Positions 25,714 to 35,195 of a stretch of 57,559 nucleotides of DNA are shown here, piece by piece. The stretch is from CAZGOM01 sp964542875 (GTDB lineage: Bacteria; Planctomycetota; Phycisphaerae; Phycisphaerales; Phycisphaeraceae): NCBI GenBank assembly GCA_964542875.1, contig CAZIWA010000018.1, positions 1 to 57,559 on the forward strand. Direction: 5' to 3'. How positions within the stretch are numbered: the first letter of the stretch is position 1; every line of letters begins with the position of its first letter. A program made the position numbers and the translations under genes. The notes beneath the pieces are model-generated. The model worked only from the letters and a program-made list of their open reading frames with translations. It searched no databases and was not told the DNA's origin.

Positions 25714-25768
25714 CCATGCGGCAAGCGTGCTTTCACGCGCCTTTACACCCCCTGTCATGGCGTTTGCA

Positions 25769-26719
25769 TCACCTCGCCACGGCCTTGGAAAACCGTTCCA
25801 GCCAAGCGCAGCCGGCGAAGGCGATCGAATCATGTCCAGCGCCGAAAATCGTCAACCGGGAGGGCCCGGCATGACGCCTTAGCAGAATCGCCGTGCCCTG
25901 GTAGTCCGGGTCCGGATCGGTATCGCCGGGCTTGGGGTTGGTGAGCTTTTCGCGCACCCACAAATCCTCGATCTCCTGTTCCGTCACTTCCGGTTCGCCA
26001 TGGATCCTGGCAATGATGTTGTACCCGTCGATGGTCTGCCTGCCGGGCACCAGGCCCACCGGCTTACCGTCCTTGACGCCATGGCAAAAGTCGATGGGAA
26101 GGTCCTTGGCGTTGTGCAGGTGATACCGGGGCGAGCGTGCCCGCAGTTCCCGCTCCGCAACTTCTGATTGACCGGGCACGCCGCCGACGCAGGCCACCAC
26201 CATCTGCGCGTATCGGCTGGGCACGCCTTGCGGGTTGTGATGGTGATAGAAAGTGGCCACATCAGAAAGCCCGCACCACGCGGAGACCGCGGTGAACCGG
26301 TCGGGGTGGTACCCCGCCATCACCAGCGACATGTGGGCGCCGCCCGAACCGCCTGCCAGGTAAACCCGCGTCGGATCGCACTTGAGTTCATCCAGGGCGA
26401 ACGTCGCCGCATCCAGCACGTCCGCCCTTGCCGGGGCGGATGCGCACGCATCCGGGTTCGTATTGGGCCCGCGAAACTCAGGCATCACAAAGCTCCAACC
26501 ACGATTCACTGCTTCGCCCAGCCATGCGCCCGGATTCATCTTGTAATCCGTGCTCCAACTGTGGAGGAACACCAACACCGGCCGGTTGGTCCCCGGTGCC
26601 TGCCAGTAGCGGATGGGCTGCTGCGTCTGGTCGTAGCTGCTCGTAAGCGTCCGATAGGTGTACTGGATATCCTGGCCCGCTTTGGTGCCCAGTGCTGTAA
26701 TGTCCTGATCGCTGCTCAT
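25769..26719 (-). CDS. Alpha/beta hydrolase, S9-like esterase
   Basis: The 316-residue protein has an alpha/beta-hydrolase core. The nucleophile elbow is GGSGG with Ser125, an Asp lies in the CHGVKDG segment, and the catalytic His is in GAGHDS at about residue 296. The fold start (LVFLHSWSTD) places the oxyanion hole near residues 53-56. It resembles prolyl-oligopeptidase-like esterases that deacetylate sugars or act on phenolic esters. No signal peptide is seen. The gene lies 47 bases after the giant secreted-protein gene on the same strand and probably helps to remove ester groups from the same polysaccharide, which is inference. Confidence 0.85.
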   Translation of the reverse strand: MSSDQDITALGTKAGQDIQYTYRTLTSSYDQTQQPIRYWQAPGTNRPVLVFLHSWSTDYKMNPGAWLGEAVNRGWSFVMPEFRGPNTNPDACASAPARADVLDAATFALDELKCDPTRVYLAGGSGGAHMSLVMAGYHPDRFTAVSAWCGLSDVATFYHHHNPQGVPSRYAQMVVACVGGVPGQSEVAERELRARSPRYHLHNAKDLPIDFCHGVKDGKPVGLVPGRQTIDGYNIIARIHGEPEVTEQEIEDLWVREKLTNPKPGDTDPDPDYQGTAILLRRHAGPSRLTIFGAGHDSIAFAGCAWLERFSKAVAR

Positions 26720-26766
26720 GAACTCGCCTTGTGAATAAGTGGTTTATGCGACGCGTGCAACAAGCC

Positions 26767-29700
26767 TCAGTCAGACTCCCGGGGTGTCAGTTCCAGCGGC
26801 AGCCGGTCGAATTCCGGATCGCTGGTGTTGCTTGCCGATCGGGGCTTGAGCCACCGCTCCGGCCTGGTCACCGCGAGAATCTCACCAAACTGGATCGAGG
26901 GGTCCGCCACCGGCTCATACCGGTTGAGCTTAAGCACCTTCTCGGGAATTTCCACCGTGATCCCCGTCAGCGTCAGCGGATAGTGAACGATCCCGTCCTT
27001 ATCAAACTTCCACTGGCTGTTGGTCGGCCAGTACATCCGGTAGTCACCCTGGAATGTGCCCGGCAGCGGCACCTGGATGTACTTCCACCCGTCGAAATTG
27101 ATCCGGCTTGCGCCCCACACGTCATCGGTGTTCCAGTCGGAAATCTTGCCCACCTGCTTCTGCCCGTCGTCCTTCTGGGCCAGCATCTCTTTGGGCATCC
27201 AGTCCAGCAGCCAGGGCGAAAGTTCGCCGCGCTGGGCAGCGCCCAGGTGCCGCCAGTTCTGGCCCGATGCATCCTTCATTTCAAAGATGATCCGGCCCCA
27301 GCCGGTGTTGCCCTTGACGGCGATCGCCAACCCCGTCGGCTCACCCTTGATCTCCACCGGCTTGGCCAGCGTGTAGGACGAATACATCGGCATGGCCAGT
27401 GTCGGCTTCGTGGAGCCAAGCGGCTTGGGCGTCACTTTGATGGCGTTTTCGCCCGCTGCGTTGGCGGGGATCGCGCCGGTGGCCTTCACCACGGAAAGCT
27501 CGAAATTCCCCTTGCGCCTGGGGGTCATGAAGTTGTACCCCTCCAGTTCCGCATCACGCTGCTCCACCGGCTTAAATTCGGCCAGCGTGCTGGGCGAAGG
27601 CGAGGGCACCAGCACCTGCAGAGCCCCATCGGGCTTCACCAGCGGCGCGCTGGGTGCAAGCGTCACAATCGACTTGATCCGGGAATCACCCGTCAGGAAG
27701 AATGGCCGCGGCCCAAGCGTCAGCGTCAGCTTGTTGCCGTCCACCTTGATCGCCCCGTCAGGCCGGTTGCCCTGGGCATCGATGATCTCCCTGGGCAGTG
27801 CCCCGGTGAACTCAAACACCACTTGCCGCGGGCCCGTCAGGCTCCACACGCAGCTTACGAACGTGTTGGGTTCAGGCCGGTCGAATTCCATCGCGTACAC
27901 GCTCTCGGACCCCGTTTCCAGGCTCCGGGGCAGCTTCGCGCCGTCAAGCATCCGAGTCATCGTTGCATATGAGATGTATGCCGGCTTGATGTTCAGCTCC
28001 GGCATCTTGTAAGTCAGGCCTGAAGCGCCCCAGTTGCTGTATCGGTAGCTGTTACCCACATCGGAAATGCAACCCATCCGGATTTCCGGAATGCCCCAGA
28101 TCAGGGCGTGCATCGCATGCCGGACGAAGTAGTCCGCCTGGGTTTCAGGCGTCAGGTTGCCCGGATTGGTGTTGGGGTAGCAGATTTCATAGCACTGCGT
28201 CACCGGCTTTTCTTTATAGCCGTAATAGTCCAGCATCTGCCGGTCCATCCAGATGCTCGCGCCAAACGCCACATAGTCAGGCGGCTGGGCCTCAGGCGCA
28301 CGGCCAAACGTACCCGATTCATTCCCCGCTGAGTCAAAAAGCTCCGCCGGGAACTTATTGCGCAGGAACTCTTCTTTTGTCGGAAGCGGCCCGTTGCCCA
28401 GGCGCAGGTGGATGTCCGGGTACTTGGCCTTCACCGCGCGCGCGCCCTCGATGCAAGCCTTAAACATCGCCTCAAAGTTGGTTTTCTCATCCCGTTTCGG
28501 GTCCGCGTCAGGCACGAACTTATAAATCGGACGATCCGTAAACACGTCCGGTACCCGCTGCACGTGATTGCCGGAAATCGAGTTCTCGTGAAGGATCAGC
28601 CCCACCTGTTTCGCATCAGGATTGCGCTGGAGGAAGTCGTCAATCATCATCGTCCAGGTGCCTGGCACATCAATCCGTTTTTTCGGGTCATTGGGGTCGG
28701 GCGCAGTGCGGGGCCCAGCCCACACCACTTTAGGTTCGTTCCCGCAAAGTACGCCGTACTTAACCCGGTCTTCCAGCTTGAACCTGAACATCCCGTACCG
28801 CAGCCCCGCCATCTTATAAAGCGGGCCCACCTGCTCGGGGTCGGATGACGTGTAATGCCCGCCCGTGAAGTCCCACGTTCCAAAGGGAGACGTTGCCACG
28901 TTCTTGCGCGTATCGGGGGGCAGCACGCCATACGTCGTCCTGCGGATCAGTTTCCGCTGCACGCCGGGCATATCGATCTCAAACGCGATGTCGTAATACC
29001 CCAGCTTCGCAGCCCCGGGTTCCAGGTCGATGGTCTTGGTCTGGCCCGCGGGCACAAATCCCTTGAGCGTCGGCGATTGCTTGCTGGTGATGACGTTCTC
29101 ATCCCCATCCAGGTGCCGCGTCTTCACTGTGATGTCATAGGTCTGGTCCTGCTGGGTGATGTTTTCCAGCGTAATGCTGTACTTGGGTTTCACCGGCTGT
29201 TCGAAAACATGCCCAGGCTTCCCGCTGGCGACCTTGATCTGAAGCGGGGACTTCTCCAGCGTAATCGCCGCAATCCGCACGCCCGAAGGCTGTCCGATCG
29301 GCCGATACCGGAACCGGTTGGGGTCAGGCGTACGCCGGGCCAGGTGAATCTCCTTGGCCAGCTCGATTTCCATCGTCGGCCGGGTGGTCAGGTCTTGCGC
29401 AAATGCCGCGGTGAACGGCACAAACACGTTCTGCAGCTTCCCGAGCTTCGTATCCACAACATCGGCAGCCTTGCCGGCCAACTCCGACTGCTTGCCGATC
29501 CGGGATGCAAAGTCATGCTGGAGGGTTTGCCCGCGCTGATCGTACGACCCCGCGCGCATCGTCAGCACCTGCGTGGTTGCAGGATCATCCACCGAATACG
29601 CCAGCACATGCGCGCCGGTATAGTCCGCCACCGGCACGCGCACCATCGGCATGCGCGGGTCGTTCATCACCTGAGACCCGCTGTCGTACCCTTCAAAATA

Positions 29701-30675
29701 GCTGCTCAGGTTCTGTGGCCCGTCGATCCAGGTCGCCGGCTTCATGTTGACCATGTTGTGCTTGCCGCCCACCAGCGTAAACGGCGTGCCGTCGGCCGCT
29801 TTAAACGTCGTATCCGCTTCCAGCACCACATCGCCGAACCGGTCATTGGCCAACGGATTCAGCGGCACCTGAACCCAGCGGCTGGCCACTGCGCAGTCAA
29901 CCACTTTCAGCCCGGAAATCTTTGCATCGCGAACGGTGTGAATCACCAACGGCCCCCCGAAACCCTCGCCGGGCACGATAAACGCCAGCGCGTTATCGGC
30001 ATACACCCGAATGGACCCGTTGTGGTACTCAAGCCGGATGGGCACCTTTCTGTTGCTGATGCTCACCTGTTCCAGGCCCGCATCGATCAACTGCTTTTGA
30101 ATCTTGGGGGCGCTATCCGCGGGCCAATATTGAAACGAGTCACGCCGCCTATCGGGCACCCAGGGCGACTTGCTCGCCGGGTTGGGGGCATAAATCGCTC
30201 CCACGAACGTCAGCGAATACCCCTTGAGATCAGATTGGATCGACAGCGAATACGCAGCGGGATCATGTCCGGAATTCCCCGCTTGGTCGCCGTACGCCCC
30301 GGGCCGAAGGAAAATATTCGCATTCCCGTTAAGCGTCAGGTCAAACTCAACCGCTTTACCCGGACCAAGGTTTTGCTGAATCAGGAGGGAGCCCGTCCGC
30401 TTGCCCGGGTTTTCGAAGGTTCCGTCTTTTTCAACCATCCATGCGAAAGTCACCACGCCCTCACGCACCTGCTTGGCATCCTTCGTGGTGATCTTCACCT
30501 CAGGCTTTTTAGCCGCCACCGCCACAGCATCCGGCTTTTCAGGCGCTGCCGGCGCCGCTTCCTGCTCCTGGGCCAGGGCCGTCGACCGACCCCCAAAATA
30601 AGCCACCGTTGAGAAGGAAAGCCCCGCGGCGAGAGCCGCAGTAAGAAGCCGCGTGGTACGGGAAAGATTGGTCAT
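26767..30675 (-). CDS. Giant secreted glycosidase-like protein of unknown family
   Basis: The 1302-residue protein has a signal peptide ending near ALA before Q36. Its plan is Ala/Pro/Glu-rich linker, two to three beta-sandwich domains (to about 640), then an alpha/beta segment at about 640-960. That segment has barrel features: LGNGPLP near 775, VAFGASIWMD and QCYEICYPNTNPGN. The end is a jelly-roll-like domain with strands such as WGRIIFEMKDASG. This order is common in large planctomycete glycosidases (GH39-like or clan A). I cannot name the family or the acid pair with certainty. The putative substrate is a polysaccharide. It is flanked by a heparinase-like gene upstream and an esterase downstream on the same strand, suggesting one degradation set. 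Confidence 0.75.
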   Translation of the reverse strand: MTNLSRTTRLLTAALAAGLSFSTVAYFGGRSTALAQEQEAAPAAPEKPDAVAVAAKKPEVKITTKDAKQVREGVVTFAWMVEKDGTFENPGKRTGSLLIQQNLGPGKAVEFDLTLNGNANIFLRPGAYGDQAGNSGHDPAAYSLSIQSDLKGYSLTFVGAIYAPNPASKSPWVPDRRRDSFQYWPADSAPKIQKQLIDAGLEQVSISNRKVPIRLEYHNGSIRVYADNALAFIVPGEGFGGPLVIHTVRDAKISGLKVVDCAVASRWVQVPLNPLANDRFGDVVLEADTTFKAADGTPFTLVGGKHNMVNMKPATWIDGPQNLSSYFEGYDSGSQVMNDPRMPMVRVPVADYTGAHVLAYSVDDPATTQVLTMRAGSYDQRGQTLQHDFASRIGKQSELAGKAADVVDTKLGKLQNVFVPFTAAFAQDLTTRPTMEIELAKEIHLARRTPDPNRFRYRPIGQPSGVRIAAITLEKSPLQIKVASGKPGHVFEQPVKPKYSITLENITQQDQTYDITVKTRHLDGDENVITSKQSPTLKGFVPAGQTKTIDLEPGAAKLGYYDIAFEIDMPGVQRKLIRRTTYGVLPPDTRKNVATSPFGTWDFTGGHYTSSDPEQVGPLYKMAGLRYGMFRFKLEDRVKYGVLCGNEPKVVWAGPRTAPDPNDPKKRIDVPGTWTMMIDDFLQRNPDAKQVGLILHENSISGNHVQRVPDVFTDRPIYKFVPDADPKRDEKTNFEAMFKACIEGARAVKAKYPDIHLRLGNGPLPTKEEFLRNKFPAELFDSAGNESGTFGRAPEAQPPDYVAFGASIWMDRQMLDYYGYKEKPVTQCYEICYPNTNPGNLTPETQADYFVRHAMHALIWGIPEIRMGCISDVGNSYRYSNWGASGLTYKMPELNIKPAYISYATMTRMLDGAKLPRSLETGSESVYAMEFDRPEPNTFVSCVWSLTGPRQVVFEFTGALPREIIDAQGNRPDGAIKVDGNKLTLTLGPRPFFLTGDSRIKSIVTLAPSAPLVKPDGALQVLVPSPSPSTLAEFKPVEQRDAELEGYNFMTPRRKGNFELSVVKATGAIPANAAGENAIKVTPKPLGSTKPTLAMPMYSSYTLAKPVEIKGEPTGLAIAVKGNTGWGRIIFEMKDASGQNWRHLGAAQRGELSPWLLDWMPKEMLAQKDDGQKQVGKISDWNTDDVWGASRINFDGWKYIQVPLPGTFQGDYRMYWPTNSQWKFDKDGIVHYPLTLTGITVEIPEKVLKLNRYEPVADPSIQFGEILAVTRPERWLKPRSASNTSDPEFDRLPLELTPRESD

Positions 30676-30839
30676 AAGAACCGCCAGGGATTATGGAATA
30701 AAAGGATGATCCGACTCCACCGTAGACGCACGACAAGGTGCGAGGTTTCAGCCAGAAGAACCGGTTTTTATCATATCTCCAACAGTTTCGCCAAACGGAA
30801 CGCCATTAGTCTGGTCAAACCTTCGACTCTTCAATCCCA

Positions 30840-33041
30840 TCACCGGCGCGTCACCCGGCTGTTTTGAATCGGAATCACCCAATCGGACTTCCCGTTCTCA
30901 TCCTCCACCGTCAATGTCAGGCAATCCGAATCCGTCTGGTGGCTGGTGATCATCGCCGGCTTGCCATGCCACGACCACACCGACAAAAACAGCGCACGCA
31001 TGCCCGCCTTTCGCACGATCACCGTCGACCGGTAAGGCGTGGACCCATATGGCCGCCCCATTTTTCCGTGCCCGTCCAGCAGCCTCCTGGCCAGGATCGT
31101 CGCTGCCCCATCCTGGATCGCCAGATGCGCATGGATCGGCGCGTGCAGCTCCGTCCACGTGATGCACCTCGACGGCTGCTCCGGCAGTTGCATCGCATCC
31201 GTCAGGTGCCGGTAGCCAATCTGCTCACCCAGATCCAGCGGCGTACCCTGCCCATCCGCATCAGGCTCACCGATCACATGCATGGCCCAGTCATACACAT
31301 GGTGCGCATCGGAAAACACCCGAAACGCATCTATCGCAAACCCATGGGTAAGCACCACCGTCCGGTCGAGCCTCACCCCGGGATACACCAGTTCATTGGA
31401 TGCGCGAATCGCACTGAACCCCGCCTGGCCCGGTTCATGCTGAAATAGCTGAAGCTGGCCGTCGGAGGTGCGCCGCCTCCATGAATCCGCCTCCCAGATC
31501 GACTGCGTCGGCAGGTCATAGGGAAACATCGGCTTCCCGTCCACCGTCACCGTGTTGTGCGCGATGGTCGAGCGCAGCCATGTCAGATGCTTGGCGTCCG
31601 CGTACCCATTGGTGTCCACCGTGCCCGTGCCGCGCCGGTGAGGCGTATCAATGTCCACATGCAGCGCGCAAGGCGACTGATGTCCCGCACTATGCGGCCC
31701 CCAATAGCAAAACACCGAAGCCCCCTGCGTCGCCGAAACATCCGCCCGGAGCACTCCATGCCCCGCCGCGGGAAACAGTGAGTGCCCCCCTGCCGTCACG
31801 CCCGTTTGCGCAAAGGTCTTGTCCTTGGTCCAGGGGCTCTCCACGGGCCCAAGCGCCTTATGTCTCACCCGCACAAATTCCACCTCATAATTGGGCCTTA
31901 GCACCGCAGGCGGCTTATACGGCCCTTCCCCGGCCATCTTGGCCAATGCCCAGGCCAGGTTTGGGTTCTGCGTCGCGTCATACGCCCGCGCCAGCACCGG
32001 CCCCCAGATATTGAGTTCGCCCCAGTCTTCGATGTGGCTGTCATGCAGGAACGGAAACCGGCCAGACCCGTACGCGCAATGCAAAATCGCCTCCACTGCA
32101 TTGGCCAGCTTTCGCGTACCCCGCGGCCCGTAGCTCCGGTGCAGGTCATACCCCAGCGATTCCATCGCCACGGGCACCTCGGCATGCCACAAATCAACCC
32201 CCAGGTTGCCCATGATGAATGCGCACTCGGCCATCGCCATGAAGGTGTACATGTGATAGCCGCAGGTCCGTTCCCAGTGGAAGCCATCGCCTAAAAAGTC
32301 ATGCCCGATCTGATGCAGCAGCCCATATCGGAACGTCGGCGTATCCGGACTGGAAGGGATCGGCTGCGCCGGCACGCCTTCAAGCGCCCCGCGAATCACG
32401 TCCGGATCGCCCAGCACGGCGCCGATGGCCAATCGTCCGGTCAACGTCCACGTATTGTGGTTTCCACAGGTCCGGTGAGGCGCCCGGTCCAGCACCTGCA
32501 CCATCTCCCGCAACATCGCCCGCAGCACAAACCGGTCGCTTTCCGAAAGCATCTCCGGTTCCAGCAGGTCATACATCTGAGCCGTGATGACTGCGGTATG
32601 GGATTCTCCCAGGCTTCCCCCGGCCACCTTGTTATCGATACCCGTGATCGGCAGCGCCAGGTAAGCCCGTGCCCACTGCACCGCCAGCGCCCGCGCCTTG
32701 CCAAGCAGGTTCACATCCCGGTCGATCGCCGCGGCCAGCGCAATCTCCCGGATCCGCCCCACGGCCTTCTGGCAAATGGCGCGCGCCTCCGGGCCTGATC
32801 CCAGATCCTTTGGCAGTTCAAAGGGAAGCAGCACCGCTTGACGCAGCTTGCGCAGCCGATCCTGCACCCAGTCCACCTCATGCGCCCAGTGCCTTACCCG
32901 TTCCAGGTCGTCAGGCGTGCAAAACACACGCGGATGCGGACCAAACACCCGGGGAATAAGCCCCATCGCCGATGCCCCCGGAGCACTCCCACGCTCTGCG
33001 CCCGCATGAACAACAGCGCCGGCAAAGTGACGGTCCTGCAT
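30840..33041 (-). CDS. Heparinase II/III-like protein
   Basis: From ATG 33041 the protein has 733 residues, with AGGAG 9 bases upstream. In-frame codons further upstream would overlap the divergent gene starting at 33236. The N-terminal half is helical (toroid), including GNHNTWTLTG, FHWERTCGYHMYTF and EDWGELNIWG. The C-terminal half (from about 420) is a beta-sandwich beginning near GVTAGGHSLFPAAGHGVLR and including NGYADAKHLTWLRSTIAHNTVTVDG. This is a PL15/PL17/PL12-like heparinase II/III architecture. The IAHNTVTVDG segment is the landmark of the heparinase II/III catalytic beta-domain, and H-N-T there is typical. No signal peptide is evident. It leads the - strand group with the giant secreted protein and the esterase. 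Confidence 0.8.
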   Translation of the reverse strand: MQDRHFAGAVVHAGAERGSAPGASAMGLIPRVFGPHPRVFCTPDDLERVRHWAHEVDWVQDRLRKLRQAVLLPFELPKDLGSGPEARAICQKAVGRIREIALAAAIDRDVNLLGKARALAVQWARAYLALPITGIDNKVAGGSLGESHTAVITAQMYDLLEPEMLSESDRFVLRAMLREMVQVLDRAPHRTCGNHNTWTLTGRLAIGAVLGDPDVIRGALEGVPAQPIPSSPDTPTFRYGLLHQIGHDFLGDGFHWERTCGYHMYTFMAMAECAFIMGNLGVDLWHAEVPVAMESLGYDLHRSYGPRGTRKLANAVEAILHCAYGSGRFPFLHDSHIEDWGELNIWGPVLARAYDATQNPNLAWALAKMAGEGPYKPPAVLRPNYEVEFVRVRHKALGPVESPWTKDKTFAQTGVTAGGHSLFPAAGHGVLRADVSATQGASVFCYWGPHSAGHQSPCALHVDIDTPHRRGTGTVDTNGYADAKHLTWLRSTIAHNTVTVDGKPMFPYDLPTQSIWEADSWRRRTSDGQLQLFQHEPGQAGFSAIRASNELVYPGVRLDRTVVLTHGFAIDAFRVFSDAHHVYDWAMHVIGEPDADGQGTPLDLGEQIGYRHLTDAMQLPEQPSRCITWTELHAPIHAHLAIQDGAATILARRLLDGHGKMGRPYGSTPYRSTVIVRKAGMRALFLSVWSWHGKPAMITSHQTDSDCLTLTVEDENGKSDWVIPIQNSRVTRR

Positions 33042-33107
33042 AGGCCTGGTCTCCTGAGGATCAATGAAGGCTAATACGTCACCATGCAGAAGTCCAGAGA
33101 GATGGCA

Positions 33108-33128
33108 ATTGCTGCCCCATAGGGCAAT
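33108..33128. promoter_or_regulatory. Compound palindrome between divergent genes
   Basis: Core arms GCCC and GGGC surround CATA (33114-33125). The flanks ATTGC and GCAAT extend the dyad, with the right flank sharing two bases with the core. It lies between the heparinase-like and membrane-protein starts and could be an operator or a hairpin. Confidence 0.3.
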
Positions 33129-33235
33129 GACCTTGTCTACAGCCGGCGCTCTCGGGGCCCCCGATGACCCGATACCCCGGCAACCCGGGCAAACATGCCG
33201 CCAATTCCTCCATGCGCTGTGTATGATTCCCCGCA

Positions 33236-34648
33236 ATGCGTGACGAGGCACGAAGGGTGTTGGTCCTGCTGGTGAAGGAATACGGCCCCGCCGTCGCGGA
33301 CCACCCTGACCGACTTCGCGGGTTATTTCTTGACTACGCGCCATGGCACGTCCGGGTCGACGGGATGAGCTACATCCATGCCGTCACCAAGGCCGCAGAA
33401 GCCGGTTTCATCCCACGCATGCTGGCTTATCAGCGCCCCGGCCAGAATGAAACCCCCGATACGCCCAAGGAATTCATCCGCCGGCTTTCGCTTGAACTCC
33501 AGCAGATCCAAGGCGGTGATGAATCTCAAGCCGACTGGGCCTGCGAAGCCTGGGGCGTCGCCCTTGGCTTGATCGACGAACCGCCGCCCGAAGCCATTGT
33601 GATCATCCCTCACGACCCGCTGCCGATGAACTTCCCCGCGGCCCCGCCGGAACCGCCTCAATACCCCCTGCCATCCCCGCGATCCCTACCTTCAACCCCC
33701 GCGGCCACCTCTGCGCCGCCTTCCCCTCCGGTGCCGCCTCCGCTTAACGCACCAATCACCCCTGCTCCGGCCCCATTGCCTCCTTCTGTTGCCGCTCCGG
33801 CGTTTCGTCCCCCACCGCCACGTGCCGCGCTTGATTGGATCACTCCCCGCCTCATCGATGCGTCGTTCGGCTCCGCGACTCTGGTCGCCGCCCTCTCCGT
33901 CATCGACGGCGGCGCTTTCTACCTCACCCGCGCCTTCCCGGCCATCGCCTCTTTCGGCCCGCTCGCGCTCCCCTGGCTCCTGGCAGTCTTCGCCGTCTGG
34001 TACTACTGCGCCAAACTGGCGAACCTTCCAAACGACCGGGAAACCAACGGTCTGCTCATCTCCGGCATCACCCTCATCACCCTGGGGCACTGGTTCCTCT
34101 GGCACGTTTTTGAAACCAGTTTTCCCGGCTATCAAGTCCTCTGGATGGCGGGCCTTCACATCCTCACCGGTCTGGCCGTCATCATTGTCCGCCACCACCA
34201 CACCGAGAAAAACAAGCTCATTGAGTACACCCTTGTCACCCTCGGCACGCTGCTCCTGGGTACGGCGCAACTGGATGTCGGTTCCACGCTCGTTTATCAC
34301 TGCCCGCTCTGGGCTGCTTTTCTTACCGGTTGCTGGGCGTGGCCGTTCTATCTGCTCTTTAAGCGTTCCGTCGAGCCCACCAAAAGCGTGCTCACGTTGT
34401 GGACTGCTTTCTGGCTGGCCGCGGCATTCTTTGGCCAATGGGTCTTGTTCTATCACCTGGAGAGAAAAGCCCCAGGCTGGGAAGTCTGGGTTCTCACCGG
34501 CCTGCACTTGTTCGCCGGATGGATCATGGTCTGGCTCGTGCCGCTGCGTCGGCCGAGCCTTCGTCATCTCGTCCCTGTCCTCGCAGCCGTCATCTGTGCC
34601 GCGATTCTCGCCATTCTCGGTCACGCTTTGTTCCTCAAGACTTCCTGA
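33236..34648 (+). CDS. Membrane protein with N-terminal effector-like domain and Pro-rich linker
   Basis: The 470-residue protein starts with a compact helical domain (about 1-115) of the pattern LLVKEYGPAVADHPDRLRGL. The same kind of small domain is found at the N-terminus of many cyanobacterial and planctomycete signalling proteins, and its role is unknown. A Pro/Ala-rich linker follows (about 130-205), then six to eight hydrophobic helices (about 215-465). I cannot name the membrane family. Because the soluble domain has no export signal, it should face the cytoplasm. The CoA-binding gene follows 37 bases later. Transcripts may overlap the divergent lyase promoter region. Confidence 0.75.
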   Translation: MRDEARRVLVLLVKEYGPAVADHPDRLRGLFLDYAPWHVRVDGMSYIHAVTKAAEAGFIPRMLAYQRPGQNETPDTPKEFIRRLSLELQQIQGGDESQADWACEAWGVALGLIDEPPPEAIVIIPHDPLPMNFPAAPPEPPQYPLPSPRSLPSTPAATSAPPSPPVPPPLNAPITPAPAPLPPSVAAPAFRPPPPRAALDWITPRLIDASFGSATLVAALSVIDGGAFYLTRAFPAIASFGPLALPWLLAVFAVWYYCAKLANLPNDRETNGLLISGITLITLGHWFLWHVFETSFPGYQVLWMAGLHILTGLAVIIVRHHHTEKNKLIEYTLVTLGTLLLGTAQLDVGSTLVYHCPLWAAFLTGCWAWPFYLLFKRSVEPTKSVLTLWTAFWLAAAFFGQWVLFYHLERKAPGWEVWVLTGLHLFAGWIMVWLVPLRRPSLRHLVPVLAAVICAAILAILGHALFLKTS

Positions 34649-34685
34649 CGCTATCATCCAATGGACGACTTCAAAGGAACATCCC

Positions 34686-35090
34686 ATGTCGATTAACCAG
34701 ATGATGGACAGCTTTCTCGCCGGCAAAACCTTCGCTGTTGCCGGCGCCTCCAAGGATCGCGCCAAATACGGCAATAAAGTCCTTCGCTGCTACCAGCAGC
34801 ACAATTTGAAGGTCTACCCGCTTAACCCCGCCGGCGGCGAAATCGAAGGCCTTGCCAGCTACCCGGACCTCGCCAGCCTCCCTGAAAAAGTAGACGGCGT
34901 TTCCATCGTCACCCCCGGCCCCATCACCGACAAAGTCGTCGACCAGGCCATCGCCCTTGGCATCAAGCACATCTGGATCCAACCCGGCGCCGAAACCGCT
35001 TCCAGTGTCAAAAAAGCCCACGACGCAGGCATCAACATCATCGCAGGCGGCCCCTGCATCCTCGTCCGGCTGGGTTATTCAGACCATTAA
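34686..35090 (+). CDS. CoA-binding domain protein
   Basis: The 134-residue protein is a small Rossmann-like CoA-binding domain of the YccU family. FAVAGASKDRAKYGNKVLR is the nucleotide-binding strand-loop-helix, and GGPCILVR is close to the C-terminus. ATG 34686 with AAGGA upstream is chosen; the same reading frame stays open much further upstream, but that part overlaps the membrane-protein gene in another frame and is not coding. Its physiological role is unproven. Confidence 0.9.
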   Translation: MSINQMMDSFLAGKTFAVAGASKDRAKYGNKVLRCYQQHNLKVYPLNPAGGEIEGLASYPDLASLPEKVDGVSIVTPGPITDKVVDQAIALGIKHIWIQPGAETASSVKKAHDAGINIIAGGPCILVRLGYSDH

Positions 35091-35195
35091 AGCCTCCCCC
35101 GCCGCCTCGTGGAAACGCTCCCAATCCCGCAATCCCGTCACGCCACGGGGTGATATCCTGTTGAACTCAAAATCCCCCTGAAACAGGAATTCCCC

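Noticed and set aside
26731..27972. 413-codon frame antisense to the giant secreted protein
   Set aside because: The composition is an antisense shadow with no recognisable domain.
33789..34685. Upstream continuation of the CoA-binding protein reading frame
   Set aside because: It overlaps the membrane-protein gene in another frame and is Ser/Pro-rich. The ATG at 34686 with AAGGA is the real start.
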